Positions 12,700 to 24,804 are shown, counted from the stretch's first letter. The stretch is 64,000 nt of DNA from Lamellibrachia columna (GCA_963662155.1 OY759267.1:31352976-31416975); one strand, 5' to 3'. Program-made: numbers and translations. Notes: generated by a model not told the origin, from the sequence alone.

Positions 12700-12790
12700 A
12701 GGCTATATAATGTTAGTGTTTTATGGCACTCCATAGAGCACAATGTGATGATGGCGCTATGTAGATATCATATTTTATTATTATTATTTT
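12700..12790 (+). mobile_element. LINE/SINE 3' tail with (ATT)n
   Basis: GATGATGGCGCTATGTAGAT followed by ATATTTTATTATTATTATTTT resembles the L2/CR1-type terminus at 1868-1937 (GGCGCTATAT then (ATT)n). No coding part is attached. The same tail is present in copy B at about 22064-22154. Confidence 0.6.
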
Positions 12791-12857
12791 GGTGGTGACG
12801 TTCTCGAAACACCAGTGCCAGCAGCATATTAATATTTTACGAAAACTCCCAATTTGT

Positions 12858-13015
12858 TGGAGTTATGTGATTTTGACAAAACTTAACTTGTTCACACATT
12901 GGCAGCACAGTAGCAGTGAATGTCATGAAGTTGTAGGATTTTTGATGGTCAAGTTTTCTACTAATCATGCAAAACGTTAACGTGACCACCAAGGGAAAAT
13001 CTGCAGTTGTTCTGT
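12858..13015 (+). mobile_element. MITE family A fragment
   Basis: Diverged match to the reverse complement of one end of the 55597-56060 MITE: GGAGTTATGTGATTTTGACA, then GCAAAACGTTAACGTGACCACCAA. It lies within the block that splits the Mutator-like transposase and recurs in copy B at about 22222-22379. Confidence 0.55.
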
Positions 13016-13533
13016 TACTACAATTTAATAATAGGACAAAACTGCTGGCCTCGACAATTTGAGAATGTGCCATGTTTTTAATTAATCCGCCGCCAAATCA
13101 TGTGTGACATAGTTTTAGTTGAGGTACTTAGTCGTTTAACTATGCGTTGTGAGGCTGATGTGTTGTGTTTCGTGCTTCTAACAGGGCACTGGCGGTAAAG
13201 ATGGCCCTCCTGGCGGACAATTCAGAAGAACGGCAATTTATCCGGTAGGTGGACGCGCGAGGTTAGGCGAAGACGCGTAAAGAAAGTTATTGCTCAATTT
13301 TGTTATTGTTACTGCGAAATTCGTATTTTTAGTTGTTTCGACATATGGACTGTTAGAAAACGAATATGGTGTTCCTACGGAAGTGCAGTATGCGCTTATT
13401 ATTCTGCTCAAATTCGATATCGCCATATTATCGCCCCCATTTTCATACTGGAGGTGATTTTGCACCAGAAATAACGCAAATAGTCGCATGAACACCTTAC
13501 CCTGAATCACTGGCACTGCCATCAAGACTAGCG

Positions 13534-13616
13534 ATGTCCGACAACTCTAAAGGGGTAAGACCACTATAGACCTTACAGTTTATTGTTCCAAACGAAAATA
13601 TAGTGTATTAAATTGG
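13534..13616 (+). repeat. 80-bp direct repeat (MITE A end)
   Basis: GTCCGACAACTCT followed by GGGGTAAGACCACTATAGAC and a TTTATTGTT segment recurs at 15017-15099 with few changes. The two copies bracket the transposase N-terminal piece. Both resemble the TIR end of MITE A (GGAGTAAGACCACAGTTGAC). Copy B equivalents are at about 22898-22980 and 24381-24463. Confidence 0.7.
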
Positions 13617-13639
13617 CCACTCTTCCTCCTTTAGTCTTT

Positions 13640-14470
13640 ACTAATCGGAGCTTTGCTTGTCTAAAATTTTCGCAGTAGAGATTCCCCCGCTCCATAATTC
13701 AGCCTGTCAGTGGCTGCACAATTTATTCTGTATATATAGAGCCACAATATCCTGGCAGCGACTTTGTTGTTCTACTACGACCCCTATTGTTTGTGATGCA
13801 TTTTGCCCAGTATGATAAGACCCAGTGATTCTCGCTTAGCTATATCTGCTGTCCATGGATATGGTTACTGGAGCATCTTCAGGTAATCCTCGTAGCGTAT
13901 TAATTGTCTTCATGTGGTCACGCCTTTTCGCCAAGTCTGCCAAAGTCATAGTTGCTGTCGCATTGTCAACTTTGTTTGCAGTCCGTTGCATGCTACTTCG
14001 GTACGGTGGTGGTACATCTAAGCTAGCAATTATCACACATGCACTGTAAATCTAGGAACAGCACACAATTAACTGTCAATAAGGGACGCATGCTCTGCAA
14101 TGCACTCGTTATACATCTGTGTTGTTTTGTCTCTATGCATAATACGCATTTCTAATTGTGAGTCATCTTTCTTCAGGTATGTCGTTGTCAAGTCATCAGC
14201 AACACGTTTCTTCGGTCTCATGAGTTTGGCGCCATCCGATTTGCTCTCAGCATCTGGGATTTCGATGAGTCCACCTGGTGTAACTTTGGCGACTCTTGTG
14301 AATTCGGCTTGCGTGAGTCTTGGCATCCACATGCTTGGTGTGGAATTGTCTGCTACGTCTTTCTTGGACGTGTGCACAGTGTGCCCTTTCTGAAAGCCAC
14401 ATCTCCTCACATTTTTGGCTATTCGGAACTTCACTTTTCTTCTCCATGCTGATATCTGTATCAGAGTCAA
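13640..14470 (-). pseudogene. Mutator-like transposase, N-terminal and central part
   Basis: The first piece (14470-14069) gives FQKGHTVHTSKKDVAD, MPRLTQAEFTRVAKVTPGGL and TTQMYNECIAEH, then after a stop CAVPRFTVH. A second piece in the same frame (from 14036) gives IASLDVPPPYRSSMQRTANK, LRGLPEDAPVTISMDSRYS and, after another stop, ARITGSYHTGQNASQTIGV and LYIQNKLCSH. The SMQRTANxV, LRG and MD(G/S)RYN-GQNASQAIG motifs are, to my knowledge, the central Mutator-like transposase region. A spacer expected between FTVH and the LPPP region is missing, so there is an internal deletion. Coding similarity ends near 13640 where the inserted repeat block starts. Confidence 0.7.
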
Positions 14471-14560
14471 ACACTTTTACTATGTTTTGAATGTTTAAAT
14501 GTTTTTCTTCGATTTGGTATAACTTTCGTGCCGGTTTGTGAGATGTCGGAAATTAATTAG

Positions 14561-15013
14561 GGCACGGACCACAGTCAGAATCCATCCACCATTACATACA
14601 TAAAGAATCCCAAGGAAAAAATTAATTGTGCAGATAGGGTTTATTTGTGAGAGCAGAAATTGTGTGGATGAGGGAGTGGAAGTGATGTTCTTGTGCACAG
14701 TAGCATATAAGCTTTGAAATGATGCCATTTGTCAGTAGGCATGCCAGTTGCGTAAGGACACAGTGGCTGTTAGGCAGGATGTACTCATATTTGGGAAACC
14801 GGAGAATTTCATGGCAGAAATGCAGGGGCCTCATGCTTTGAAGCAATTTATGCGAAAAGGAGGTATGTCATTTTCACGAATTTCACACACCAGGTGTCTT
14901 AGTGGGTCTGTAATTTTCTGTGAATTTAAAAAAAAATTGTAGGATAAATTTTCAATGTAGACGCAAGAACGTTATAATGGTCGTCTATGGGAAAAGTGAC
15001 CGTGGTCCGTGCC
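14561..15013. mobile_element. 453-bp MITE with GGCACGGACCAC ends
   Basis: The left end GGCACGGACCACAGTCA matches the reverse complement of the right end, GGCACGGACCACGGTCA, with one difference. No coding capacity is evident. The TIR shares GACCACAGT with MITE family A, so the two may be moved by related transposases. No clear target-site duplication is seen. It is present in both copies of the segmental duplication. Confidence 0.7.
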
Positions 15014-15026
15014 AATGTCCGACAAC

Positions 15027-15440
15027 TCTGAAGGGGTAAGACCACTATAGACCTTCCAGTTTATTGTTTCACACGAAAATATAGTGTATTAAATTGTGAT
15101 ATTTGAATTTAAATAATCTGTATGATGTGACATTAGTGCAATTGAACAGGCATGTTCACAAGTTTGTTTGTAGAAGCTATTGGCTTTGAAAAGGTGCATT
15201 TTTTAGAGTGTAACAGGCGGAGGGATTCATTTGAATTTTTCTTCTGTGCACCACGTGGGCGCATGAATGCATGGCTATGTTTGTTAAAATTGATGGGCAT
15301 CGCACGTCGGGGTGTTTTAATAGAGCTGGAGGTATGCGGTTTTGACAAAACTTGGTCAGCATTTCAATGAGATGATGGCAGTTGCTGTAAAAAATAAGAA
15401 TTTTTGATGGTTATGTTTTCTTATCAAACAAAACGTTAAG
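15027..15440 (+). mobile_element. MITE family A, 15-kb copy
   Basis: Matches the reverse complement of 55597-56060 along most of its length: GACCTTCCAGTTTATTGTTT, GATGTGACATTAGTGCAATT, TGTTTGTAGAAGCTATTGGC, CATGAATGCATGGCTATG and CAAAACTTGGTCAGCAT. It lacks the distal TIR, because after AAACGTTAAG the sequence switches to another repeat (TTTCAGGCAC), which recurs inverted at 37.05-37.13 kb. Confidence 0.8.
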
Positions 15441-16355
15441 TTTCAGGCACGACTTTTCACACTTATACTGCATACACACAATACCTGTGGTGGGAAAAGC
15501 GCGTGTCACCTTCTCGTGGTTCCTACTGTGGATCACGACAGCAAACTTTGCTGTCGTGTGAACTAAGAACAGCGCACACTGGTACTATCTTGTAAACTGT
15601 GGATATTGTGTTTGTTTGTTTTATACTGAATGGCTTGGTGCTTGGTGAAGTCATATCGGTTGCTGACTCGAGACAGTAGGTGCACGGTTTTGTGTCCAAA
15701 GGGAAATGTGGTTGATACCAACTAAATATTCGACAGCCACATAATTCACACAGCTTGACGTCTAAAATTATGGTAATATCGAGCCTGATTGTTATGAAAG
15801 AAACACATATTTGGCTCGGTTGCATTATTGACAGTTGCAGTCCGACCCATGTTTGCTGCTGTGACCGACTGTGCAGCAGGAACATCGTCATGTGTTCGGG
15901 ATGGTCTACAACAACCTCCTTTGCTGTCTCTGGTATTTCAAGAGGTAACTCTGACAGCCTAAACGACGTTGGTTATTGCAATAAGGTAATGAACATAACA
16001 ATTTACATGCTTCCTGATATGCTGTCATTGATATCTCACTTTTTCCAGTGGGATAGTAGTTTTGTATGTTAATATGCTGAATCAAACCATAAGAATGTAG
16101 AATATTATATTACATAACATAATAGCTATCACACGATCATGGGACCACTATCTGAATAAATGAATTAACATGGACAGTACATGTTCTCGCAATTTTAATT
16201 CCACATATCCAAATTTGCTTCTTTCATAATTGTATACCTTGTGCAGATGTATATTGGGATATTAGAGCCGTTTTTGCAAATACCTGTCTTAAGAATTTAC
16301 TTTGTTGTGTTTGACGTGTTATGTCATAAACTGTTGAAGAATAACAGCAGATTAT

Positions 16356-17948
16356 TTGGTAACAACTTTTTGTTTGCGTCACTCATTATAATGGGAGTTT
16401 TTAGTTTTAGAAAATGTGATAGCTTTAATATATGCAATTCACAAGATAATCCATTTGTATGATGCCAACAGTGTACATTGCTGACAATCCTCGCTAATTG
16501 CTTTTGTAACAAATAAATGCAGTCAATATTTGTTTTGTAGGTGTTTCCCCACACTTCACAACAACATGAAACACAAATCAGGTACTGTGAATAGTATATT
16601 GTTTTAAGTGAGCATTTTTGTGTAGTAAATATTTTGCACTAGTATGCATAATTGCAATACTTTTCAAAGTTTCAAAGGTATCATCCTATTAAAACAACTA
16701 GAAATTTACTTACATATGTCATTTCAATATCATTGATTTTTACATTAGTGCTGGCTTTTCGTAGTTACTAAATAGCATGACATTAATTTCCTACACATTA
16801 TGTGATAATTGATTAACTACAAACCACATAACCAATTAACCAAGTTGTTTGCCTGTCTTTGCTGAGTTCAACCGGGTCATTTGTTGAGCCAAAAAAATAT
16901 TGGTGTCATCAGCAAAAAAATTAAATTTAACAGTTATGAACTACATGTATGTAAAGCACCTTGATTGATCAGGCCCTGTATATCTACTTTATTATTATAA
17001 TATGTAAGCATCACTTCTATCCAGCTACACTGTCTCAAACGACAGTGAGCACGAACATGAATGCAGAGTAATCACGGTTATACACAATCTTTACATTGCA
17101 CATGATGCAACAGAGAGTTGTTCTGGAAGGGGTACAAAGGCTAGGATCCCTTTCCGACAATTGTCTAGATATCAGTCGCACACCCTTAACGAACCCCCTT
17201 AACCCTCCTTTCATGATTCTAAAATGGATTGCAACACTCAGGATTAGGCACAGATGTTTTCTTTGGAGCCATCACCAGAGCCAGACTAACACCTAAGCCC
17301 AGGGTTTTATATACAATCAACCCTGTGGGATTGTAAATCCTATTGTAATGCACACAGCTGAGCATCAGTCCCCTGTCAGATCCATTGGGCTGATATGATA
17401 CCTGTTACCAGATCCTTGGGCCCTGTGCTGTGTATTACCCCTGACACTTCCACTGTCACAAAGATAAACAGAATGCCTCCAAGTGGGCTGTAATGTGAAA
17501 CCCTCCCAGGCTGGCTGCAATATGATGCCAGCTAGTCTGATAAGAATGGTAACCTGTTAGCAAAATTGTAAAATTGCCACCATCCTAACTTCAAGTTGTT
17601 GTATCTCGAGAACTTACAATGGACCCATTCTAATTCTTTAATGGAACTTGTTGATGCAATGACCTTACTAATGGTCAAATTTGATTAAAATCAGAGTTTA
17701 CTCATTTTGGGTCTATCAGGTCAAAAGTGAAGGCCATTGACCTAAGTGACACTTGTAAAAACTTTTTTAACTGCCACATGAGTTTCTACTGTCAACAGTT
17801 GGAGACGAGTATCATTTCTGATCTGCTCCTCAAAAAAAAACAATGTATGGTACAAGATGAAATTGGTGTCTTAATTAGAGGAGAGGGGATAGCGGCTGTT
17901 TCTTTTAGTGTCACACATCAAATTATTTCGAAAAGAAACATGTTTAAT
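16356..17948. other. Stretch without gene
   Basis: No domain or long repeat. A weak LINE-tail-like phrase (TGTAAAGCACCTTGATTGAT, then TTTATTATTATAAT) occurs at about 16953-17004. Several short phrases between 17280 and 17560 repeat the theme of a conserved TGATATGATACC spacer. I see nothing else. Confidence 0.4.
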
Positions 17949-18385
17949 CACAGGTCATAAGGGTGCTGATCTCGAGAGCATGATCACAGGTCATAAGGGT
18001 GCTGACTTCGTGGGCATGATTACAGGTCATAAAGGTGCTGACTTTGAGGGCATCACAAGTCATAAGGTTGCTGACCTTGAGGGCATTATCACAGGTCATA
18101 AGGGTGCTGACCTCGAGGGCATGATCATGGGTCATAAGGTTGCTGACCTTGAGGGCATTATCACAGGTCATAAGGGTGCTGACCTCGAGGGCATGATCAC
18201 GGGTCATAAGGGTGCTGACTTTGAGGGCATGATCACAAGTCATAAAGGTGTTGACTTTGGGGGCATGATCACAGTTCATAAGGCTGCTGACTGATTACTT
18301 TTCATAAGAGTGCTGACTTTGTTCAAAGTTCAGAACGGTGCTGACTTTGATCACAGTTCAGAAGGGTGCTGATTTTGATCACAGT
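17949..18385 (+). repeat. 36-bp minisatellite
   Basis: About twelve units of a 33-36 bp motif, AGGTCATAAGGGTGCTGACC with GAGGGCATGATCAC, become degenerate to the right. The 128-residue open frame through it is a repeat artefact. Confidence 0.95.
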
Positions 18386-19809
18386 TCGGAATATGAGTAT
18401 TGTTGGTTACAGCACGAATGATGATGACAGATGTAATTCAAGTTTTATGTTGAGGGAACTCAAGTTAAGTAACGTAATAACATAATAATGCTTAAAGAAC
18501 ATTGTATCAGAACCGACCAGATCAATTAACACCACCACATATTCACGAAAAGAGTACATACACGATTTGCTTCTACCATACTGTCAAATTATCATTTATA
18601 ATTAATAAAAGATTATGAGGCACTGAGAAAATTTTCATCTGAATAGTAATACAGTACCGTATCTAAAACTATGGAAGTGCAGTTGCTTCAAAGATAACTT
18701 TAGAGTACTTGAACATGCTTCAATTTTATTTTAGTGTTGTTTATGCATATACTTAATTTTTATTAATTAAATTAACTTAAATTTTTCCATCCCATGAGCA
18801 CTGAACTTTTTATTTTCAAGCTGTTCCTAGGAATATGGTAAACAATACAATGCATATGTAGAGTGGCCCTTTTAGTTTCATACCCTTTTCTCCTTCCTTT
18901 AAGGGTTTTATATAACATGAATATACTAGCTGATTCAACAGCACCTACATTGCTGTATTCAAGGTTGATAGCTGCATACAATTCTTGACATTTCTCCCAA
19001 AATTCAACAACTCTATTTTGAGTTGGGATGTAATGCATCCCTTATGGATGAATATATGCTAGGAGCTAAGGAACTAAACGTGGTTGAAAGGGTAAGTCTT
19101 CAGATGTTTCCTACTGACCTAACACTAACAGAGTGAATTCCAAAGAGTTGGTGCAACAACCGAGAAATCCCTGGTTACAATCTTTGTTTAAACTCTTGGA
19201 ACAAAAAGTAGGTCAGAACTTGATTATTGAAGCTTTCTGGGCTTTCTTACAACAGTGGGCAATAAATGTAAATATGGATTGTGATTTGTTTAGGGACACA
19301 GGAAGCTGATTGTTCAATATTCATAAGATGCAAACATGTACACTCTCATGACTGAAATGATTAAATAGCATAGAAATTTTAACAATTTATATTTAATACC
19401 ACTTAAAAGTCTCACTTCAATTGTTCAATCATTGCATGTTAGGAATATTCATTGCATATCAAGAATATTCATTAGTGTGATTTTGGTGCCCGTAAATTAG
19501 CCACCACCAAATTCATGGTCTGGGTGGTTCACATTAATAGGGTCATCTCGTGGGTGGATAAATGGTTATTTAGGGTCTCGTGTTAAAAACATATGAGTAG
19601 GTCTTAGTAGTGTATTTACTTACCTAGTTGGTGCACTAGGCCACCATCTCAGTTGAAATAGGGCTTTGTTTTACACTCTATATGGTTACCTTGCAATCTA
19701 TTCTATAATTTGTTATTTCGTATATATTGTAAATATTGAATCGGATGCAATCAAGCCAGTTTCTGATTACTTCTGTTGTAACAGTTGCATTGAAACTGAT
19801 GATCGGCTA
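18386..19809. other. Stretch without recognised gene
   Basis: An 88-codon minus-strand frame at 18772-19038 has no family I know. GAATTCCAAAGAGTTGGT at 19135-19152 closely matches GAATTCCACAGAGTTGGT at 59130-59147, inside a LINE-like stretch, so part of this may be old LINE sequence. Confidence 0.35.
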
Positions 19810-20200
19810 AACTTTAGCCCACATTGAAATCACACGTACATTTACAGCAGAACACTGAATTCACACAACTGATGTGTACCTTTGTTTTTTGTATAAAAGT
19901 GCTGAGAAAATTGTTGTAACCGGAATGATTACGTGTCCTCGATAGAACAACATGCATGTGTCGTTACAATTACGATACCAGAATAATTGCGACATAGAAA
20001 CTGCGCTTCTAAGTGAGGATTTCTACGTCATTGATGGCGTTGACAAGTGTCAATGAGTGGAGCTGCTGAAGATTATCTGATGCAAACAGGACAACAATGC
20101 CTGTCGTGGTTCGTTGCCAACTCTTCCAGCACAGACAAAAGACCACGTTGCTTAATTGCTGTTTACGAGCCAGCATGCGGGCAGTTCTTGCATTTAGCAT
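19810..20200 (+). repeat. Inverted dispersed repeat with coding relic, copy 1
   Basis: Matches the reverse complement of about 36560-36900. One frame is conserved between the copies: HVSLQLRYQNNCDIETALL, then EDFYVIDGVDKC here, versus EDFNVVEGVGKC in the other copy. Differences fall largely on third positions or give similar residues, as expected if the source sequence was once protein-coding. The protein is unknown to me, and both copies contain stops. Confidence 0.6.
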
Positions 20201-20887
20201 GTGTTACATAACAATCGATGCGAAGTGGTCTGTTTCAACACACATGGTTTGTCCATAGCACACACTACGTGCTTCACATGGACTTCTCTGTAACAGCTGA
20301 TTTCAGCTAAATCGGTTGAAGTGCGTTGCGTTGACAGCCAGTCAGACGAAATAGGTGAAAAAGAGGTGATACGAAACAGCTACTACGAAAACAAACGGTG
20401 CATCATAAACAGCGACTTTATGACCTAACAGAATGCGGAATACCACCGAAGAAGTGTCACTGATTTGAACACAATTTCGGCCTCGATTCTCTAGGTTTGT
20501 GAATAAACGTTATTTGGCTTTGTAGATCAATAATATATATTCTGTGGAATACACATATTTGATATAGTATTAATGTTGATACATATGCCGTTTCTGCTCG
20601 GATTCTACAAACAATTGGCCATTCATATGGAGTTATGATTTATGTATTGGGACACGTTAATTACTAATGACAACTATATTTCTCTTCTTCTGATGCAACT
20701 CATGATTATGTATTAACCGCTTCCAAAATGTGACTAGATTGTGGCCGCACTGGAGAGTTCTAGTGAGGTAGCCCTAGTACGAGTCTATATTAGGTAGAAT
20801 GTCGGATTTGCGTACTTTAGCAGGTTCATGTAGGCCCTATGTTTAATGGATATATTATTTGTTCTTCAATTGGATGGAGACGACACA

Positions 20888-21301
20888 CTTTCTAAGCATT
20901 TGACTGATTGTTGGCTAACGTAACTGTTGTGCGCATTTGTTGCACAAAGTAACGGCGATGGGAATGATTATATTCATAGATATTAAACAGATAATACCAT
21001 TTAATACAACTGTTCGATGATACTGTAGACAAAATAATAAACTTTTTCCACGTGTAATGTGTTGCATTCCCAAGGTGTTGTGCTGGCTACGACGGGGACT
21101 GTTGTTTTTTACACTTTCTAAGAATTTTGACTGACTATTGGCTAACGTAACTGTTACGCGCATTTGTTTCACAAAGTAACGGCGATGTGAATGAATAGAT
21201 TTATAGATAATAAACAGATACTGCCATTTAATACAACTGTTCGATGATACGGTTGGCAAAATAATAAACGTTTTCCACTTGTCTTATGTTGCATTCCCAA
21301 G
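20888..21301 (+). repeat. Tandem duplication of about 215-225 bp
   Basis: Two diverged units begin TTTCTAAGCATTTGACTGAT (about 20890) and TTTCTAAGAATTTTGACTGA (about 21115). They share AACGTAACTGTT, CAAAGTAACGGCGATG, CAACTGTTCGATGATAC and GTTGCATTCCCAAGGT. Confidence 0.9.
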
Positions 21302-21324
21302 GTACAGGTTATTGATGACAGTTA

Positions 21325-21385
21325 ACGGGCCGACGTTGTTGTAGGCGCCATCTTAGAGTGAGCACTTCCGGCACATGCGCATAAT
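21325..21385 (-). promoter_or_regulatory. Promoter-like cluster (YY1-, ETS-, NRF1-type)
   Basis: On the minus strand, within 50 bp, lie a TATGCGCATGTG (NRF1-like), CCGGAAGTG (ETS) and TAAGATGGCGCC (YY1-like with an ATG). This arrangement is typical of animal housekeeping promoters. The ATG opens only nine codons (MAPTTTSAR), so any first exon would be non-coding or very short. No downstream gene was identified. Confidence 0.35.
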
Positions 21386-22221
21386 TTCCACCACTGAATC
21401 TGCATAATTAAATATCAATAACATAGACTAGTAATATTACTGATGCATGTTATACATTTTGCTGTATTACAACTCGAACTAAGTCATATAAGAAACATTC
21501 TAATGAATAAATTGTTTATTTAAATGTTGTTATAACAGAAAAAACGTAAAGTGAACATGTTTCAAGAGTTCACACCACAAATTCGGCCGGATGGGTTTAC
21601 CAACTATATAAACGGGTAGACGTGTTGTCATAAGAGGTTGCTAGCTCAACACATAGGGGTTGTCAGTAGTTTGGGTGGAGGACTACATCATGGTCTGGGG
21701 GCCGACAAACCTCTCCCCTGAGAGCTGCTCGATACGCAACTATAAGAGATTCGGTGACTGTGGATTGGTCTCTCCACCGACCGATAGGAGGTGCAACCAA
21801 ATAGCTGATAATGGCTAAGTGTCACTCAAGTCATTGGTCTCTTATTTTTTAAACAAAAGAATATCGATCGTTATATATTCAGATTCGGTTTATTATTCTC
21901 GATTCGCATTAGTTGATCAATCGGCATCAGTTTTATTGTCATCGTACCAAATGTCTGCCAATCCTTAATCAATTACATGTAAATTATTACGTTGATTTCC
22001 TTCCTTGCATTTTAGTAACTCGATGCTTTCATTATATCACTCTACGTCACTTCCAAAACAAAAAGGCTATATAATGTTAGTGTTTTATGGCACTCCATAG
22101 AGCACTATGTGATGATGGCGCTATGTAGATATCATATTTTATTATTATTATTTTGGTGGTGACGTTCTCGAAACACCAGTGCCAGCAGCATATTAATATT
22201 TTACGAAAACTCCCAATTTGT

Positions 22222-22379
22222 TGGAGGTATGTGATTTTGACGAAACTTAACTTGTTCACACATTGGCAGCACAGTAGCAGTGAATGTCATGAAGTTGTAG
22301 GATTTTTGATGGTCAAGTTTTCTACTAATCATGCAAAACGTTAACGTGACCACCAAGGGAAAATCTGCAGTTGTTCTGT
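22222..22379 (+). mobile_element. MITE family A fragment (copy B)
   Basis: Duplicate of 12858-13015 with a few substitutions. Confidence 0.55.
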
Positions 22380-23003
22380 TACTACAATTTAATAATAGGA
22401 CAAAACTGCTGGCCTCGACAATTTGAGAATGTGCCATGTTTTTAATTAATCCGCCGCCAAATCATGTGTGACATAGTTTTAGTTGAGGTACTTAGTCGTT
22501 TAACTATGCGTTGTGAGGCTGATGTGTTGTGTTTCGTGCTTCTAACAGGGCACTGGCGGTAAAGATGGCCCTCCTGGCGGACAATTCAGAAGAACGGCAA
22601 TTTATCCGGTAGGTGGACGCGCGAGGTTAGGCGAAGACGCGTAAAGAAAGTTATTGCTCAATTTTGTTATTGTTAATGCGAAATTCGTATTTTTAGTTGT
22701 TTCGACATATGGACTGTTAGAAAACGAATATGGAGTTCCTACGGAAGTGCAGTATGCGCTTATTATTCTGCTCAAATTCGATATCGCCATATTATCGCCC
22801 CCATTTTCATACTGGAGGTGATTTTGCACCAGAAATAACGCAAATAGTCGCATGAACACCTTACCCTGAATCACTGGCACTGCCATCAAGACTAGCGATG
22901 TCCGACAACTCTAAAGGGGTAAGACCACTATAGACCTTACAGTTTATTGTTCCAAACGAAAATATAGTGTATTAAATTGGCCACTCTTCCTCCTTTAGTC
23001 TTT

Positions 23004-23834
23004 ACTAATCGGAGCTTTGCTTGTCTAAAATTTTCGCAGTAGAGATTCCCCCGCTCCATAATTCAGCCTGTCAGTGGCTGCACAATTTATTCTGTATGTA
23101 TAGAGCCACAATATCCTGGCAGCGACTTTGTTGTTCTACTACGACCCCTATTGTTTGTGATGCATTTTGCCCAGTATGATAAGACCCAGTGATTCTCGCT
23201 TAGCTATATCTGCTGTCCATGGATATGGTTACTGGAGCATCTTCAGGTAATCCTCGTAGCGTATTAATTGTCTTCATGTGGTCACGCCTTTTCGCCAAGT
23301 CTGCCAAAGTCATAGTTGCTGTCGCATTGTCAACTTTGTTTGCAGTCCGTTGCATGCTACTTCGGTACGGTGGTGGTACATCTAAGCTAGCAATTATCAC
23401 ACATGCACTGTAAATCTAGGAACAGCGCACAATTAACTGTCAATAAGGGACGCATGCTCTGCAATGCACTCGTTATACATCTGTGTTGTTTTGTCTCTAT
23501 GCATAATACGCATTTCTAATTGTGGGTCATCTTTCTTCAGGTATGTCGTTGTCAAGTCATCAGCAACACGTTTCTTCGGTCTCATGAGTTTGGCGCCATC
23601 CGATTTGCTCTCAGCATCTGGGATTTCGATGAGTCCACCTGGTGTAACTTTGGCGACTCTTGTGAATTCGGCTTGCGTGAGTCTTGGCATCCACATGCTT
23701 GGTGTGGAATTGTCTGCTACGTCTTTCTTGGACGTGTGCACAGTGTGCCCTTTCTGAAAGCCACATCTCCTCACATTTTTGGCTATTCGGAACTTCACTT
23801 TTCTTCTCCATGCTGATATCTGTATCAGAGTCAA
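23004..23834 (-). pseudogene. Mutator-like transposase N-terminal part (copy B)
   Basis: Duplicate of 13640-14470. The 133-codon first piece differs from copy A by one residue (Ser to Pro in KKDDxQLEMR) and keeps the same downstream stops, so the gene was already broken before the segment was duplicated. There is no C-terminal half nearby. Confidence 0.7.
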
Positions 23835-23924
23835 ACACTTTTACTATGTTTTGAATGTTTAAATGTTTTTCTTCGATTTGGTATAACTTTCGTGCCGGTT
23901 TGTGAGATGTCGGAAATTAATTAG

Positions 23925-24377
23925 GGCACGGACCACAGTCAGAATCCATCCACCATTACATACATAAAGAATCCCAAGGAAAAAATTAATTGTGCAGATA
24001 GGGTTTATTTGTGAGAGCAGAAATTGTGTGGATGAGGGAGTGGAAGTGATGTTCTTGTGCACAGTAGCATATAAGCTTTGAAATGATGCCATTTGTCAGT
24101 AGGTATGCCAGTTGCGTAAGGACACAGTGGCTGTTAGGCAGGATGTACTCATATTTGGGAAACCGGAGAATTTCATGGCAGAAATGCAGGGGCCTCATGC
24201 TTTGAAGCAATTTATGCGAAAAGGAGGTATGTCATTTTCATGAATTTCACACACCAGGTGTCTTAGTGGGTCTGTAATTTTCTGTGAATTTAAAAAAAAA
24301 TTGTAGGATAAATTTTCAATGTAGACGCAAGAACGTTATAATGGTCGTCTATGGGAAAAGTGACCGTGGTCCGTGCC
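23925..24377. mobile_element. 453-bp MITE (copy B)
   Basis: Duplicate of 14561-15013, with both GGCACGGACCAC-type ends retained. Confidence 0.7.
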
Positions 24378-24390
24378 AATGTCCGACAAC

Positions 24391-24804
24391 TCTGAAGGGG
24401 TAAGACCACTATAGACCTTCCAGTTTATTGTTTCACACGAAAATATAGTGTATTAAATTGTGATATTTGAATTTAAATAATCTGTATGATGTGACATTAG
24501 TGCAATTGAACAGGCATGTTCACAAGTTTGTTTGTAGAAGCTATTGGCTTTGAAAAGGTGCATTTTTTAGAGTGTAACAGGCGGAGGGATTCATTTGAAT
24601 TTTTCTTCTGTGCACCACGTGGGCGCATGAATGCATGGCTATGTTTGTTAAAATTGATGGGCATCGCACGTCGGGGCGTTTTAATAGAGCTGGAGGTATG
24701 CGGTTTTGACAAAACTTGGTCAGCATTTCAATGAGATGATGGCAGTTGCTGTAAAAAATATGAATTTTTTATGGTTATGTTTTCTTATCAAACAAAACGT
24801 TAAG
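24391..24804 (+). mobile_element. MITE family A, copy B
   Basis: Duplicate of 15027-15440, again without its distal TIR. Confidence 0.8.

Larger units (their letters stand above)
10975..14480 (-). mobile_element. Mutator-like transposon, interrupted
   Basis: Coding pieces of one transposase lie in the expected order on the minus strand: the N-terminal and central part at 13640-14470, then the C-terminal part at 12120-10975. About 1.5 kb between them (12.1-13.6 kb) has no transposase homology and contains a LINE tail and MITE pieces, so later insertions split the gene. The part from 12081 rightward is repeated at 21.4-25.7 kb. I could not define terminal inverted repeats for this element. Confidence 0.7.
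12081..16355 (+). repeat. 4.3-kb segmental duplication, copy A
   Basis: Almost identical to 21444-25680 in the same orientation; I counted about twenty substitutions, so identity exceeds 99%. Copy A begins inside the Mutator-like transposase (which continues leftward only here) and ends at ATAACAGCAGATTAT. Copy A has 39 bp (16050-16088 region) that copy B lacks, between two CCA trinucleotides. The unit includes a LINE tail, MITE pieces, a 453-bp inverted-repeat element and the transposase N-terminal part. Confidence 0.95.

Noticed and set aside
13836..14049. Plus-strand frames opposite the Mutator-like transposase (for example 13855-14049 and 14100-14393)
   Set aside because: Shadow frames; the minus-strand translation carries the family motifs.
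17908..18294. 128-residue HKGADLEGM repeat protein
   Set aside because: Minisatellite translation; the unit drifts to the right without frame preservation.
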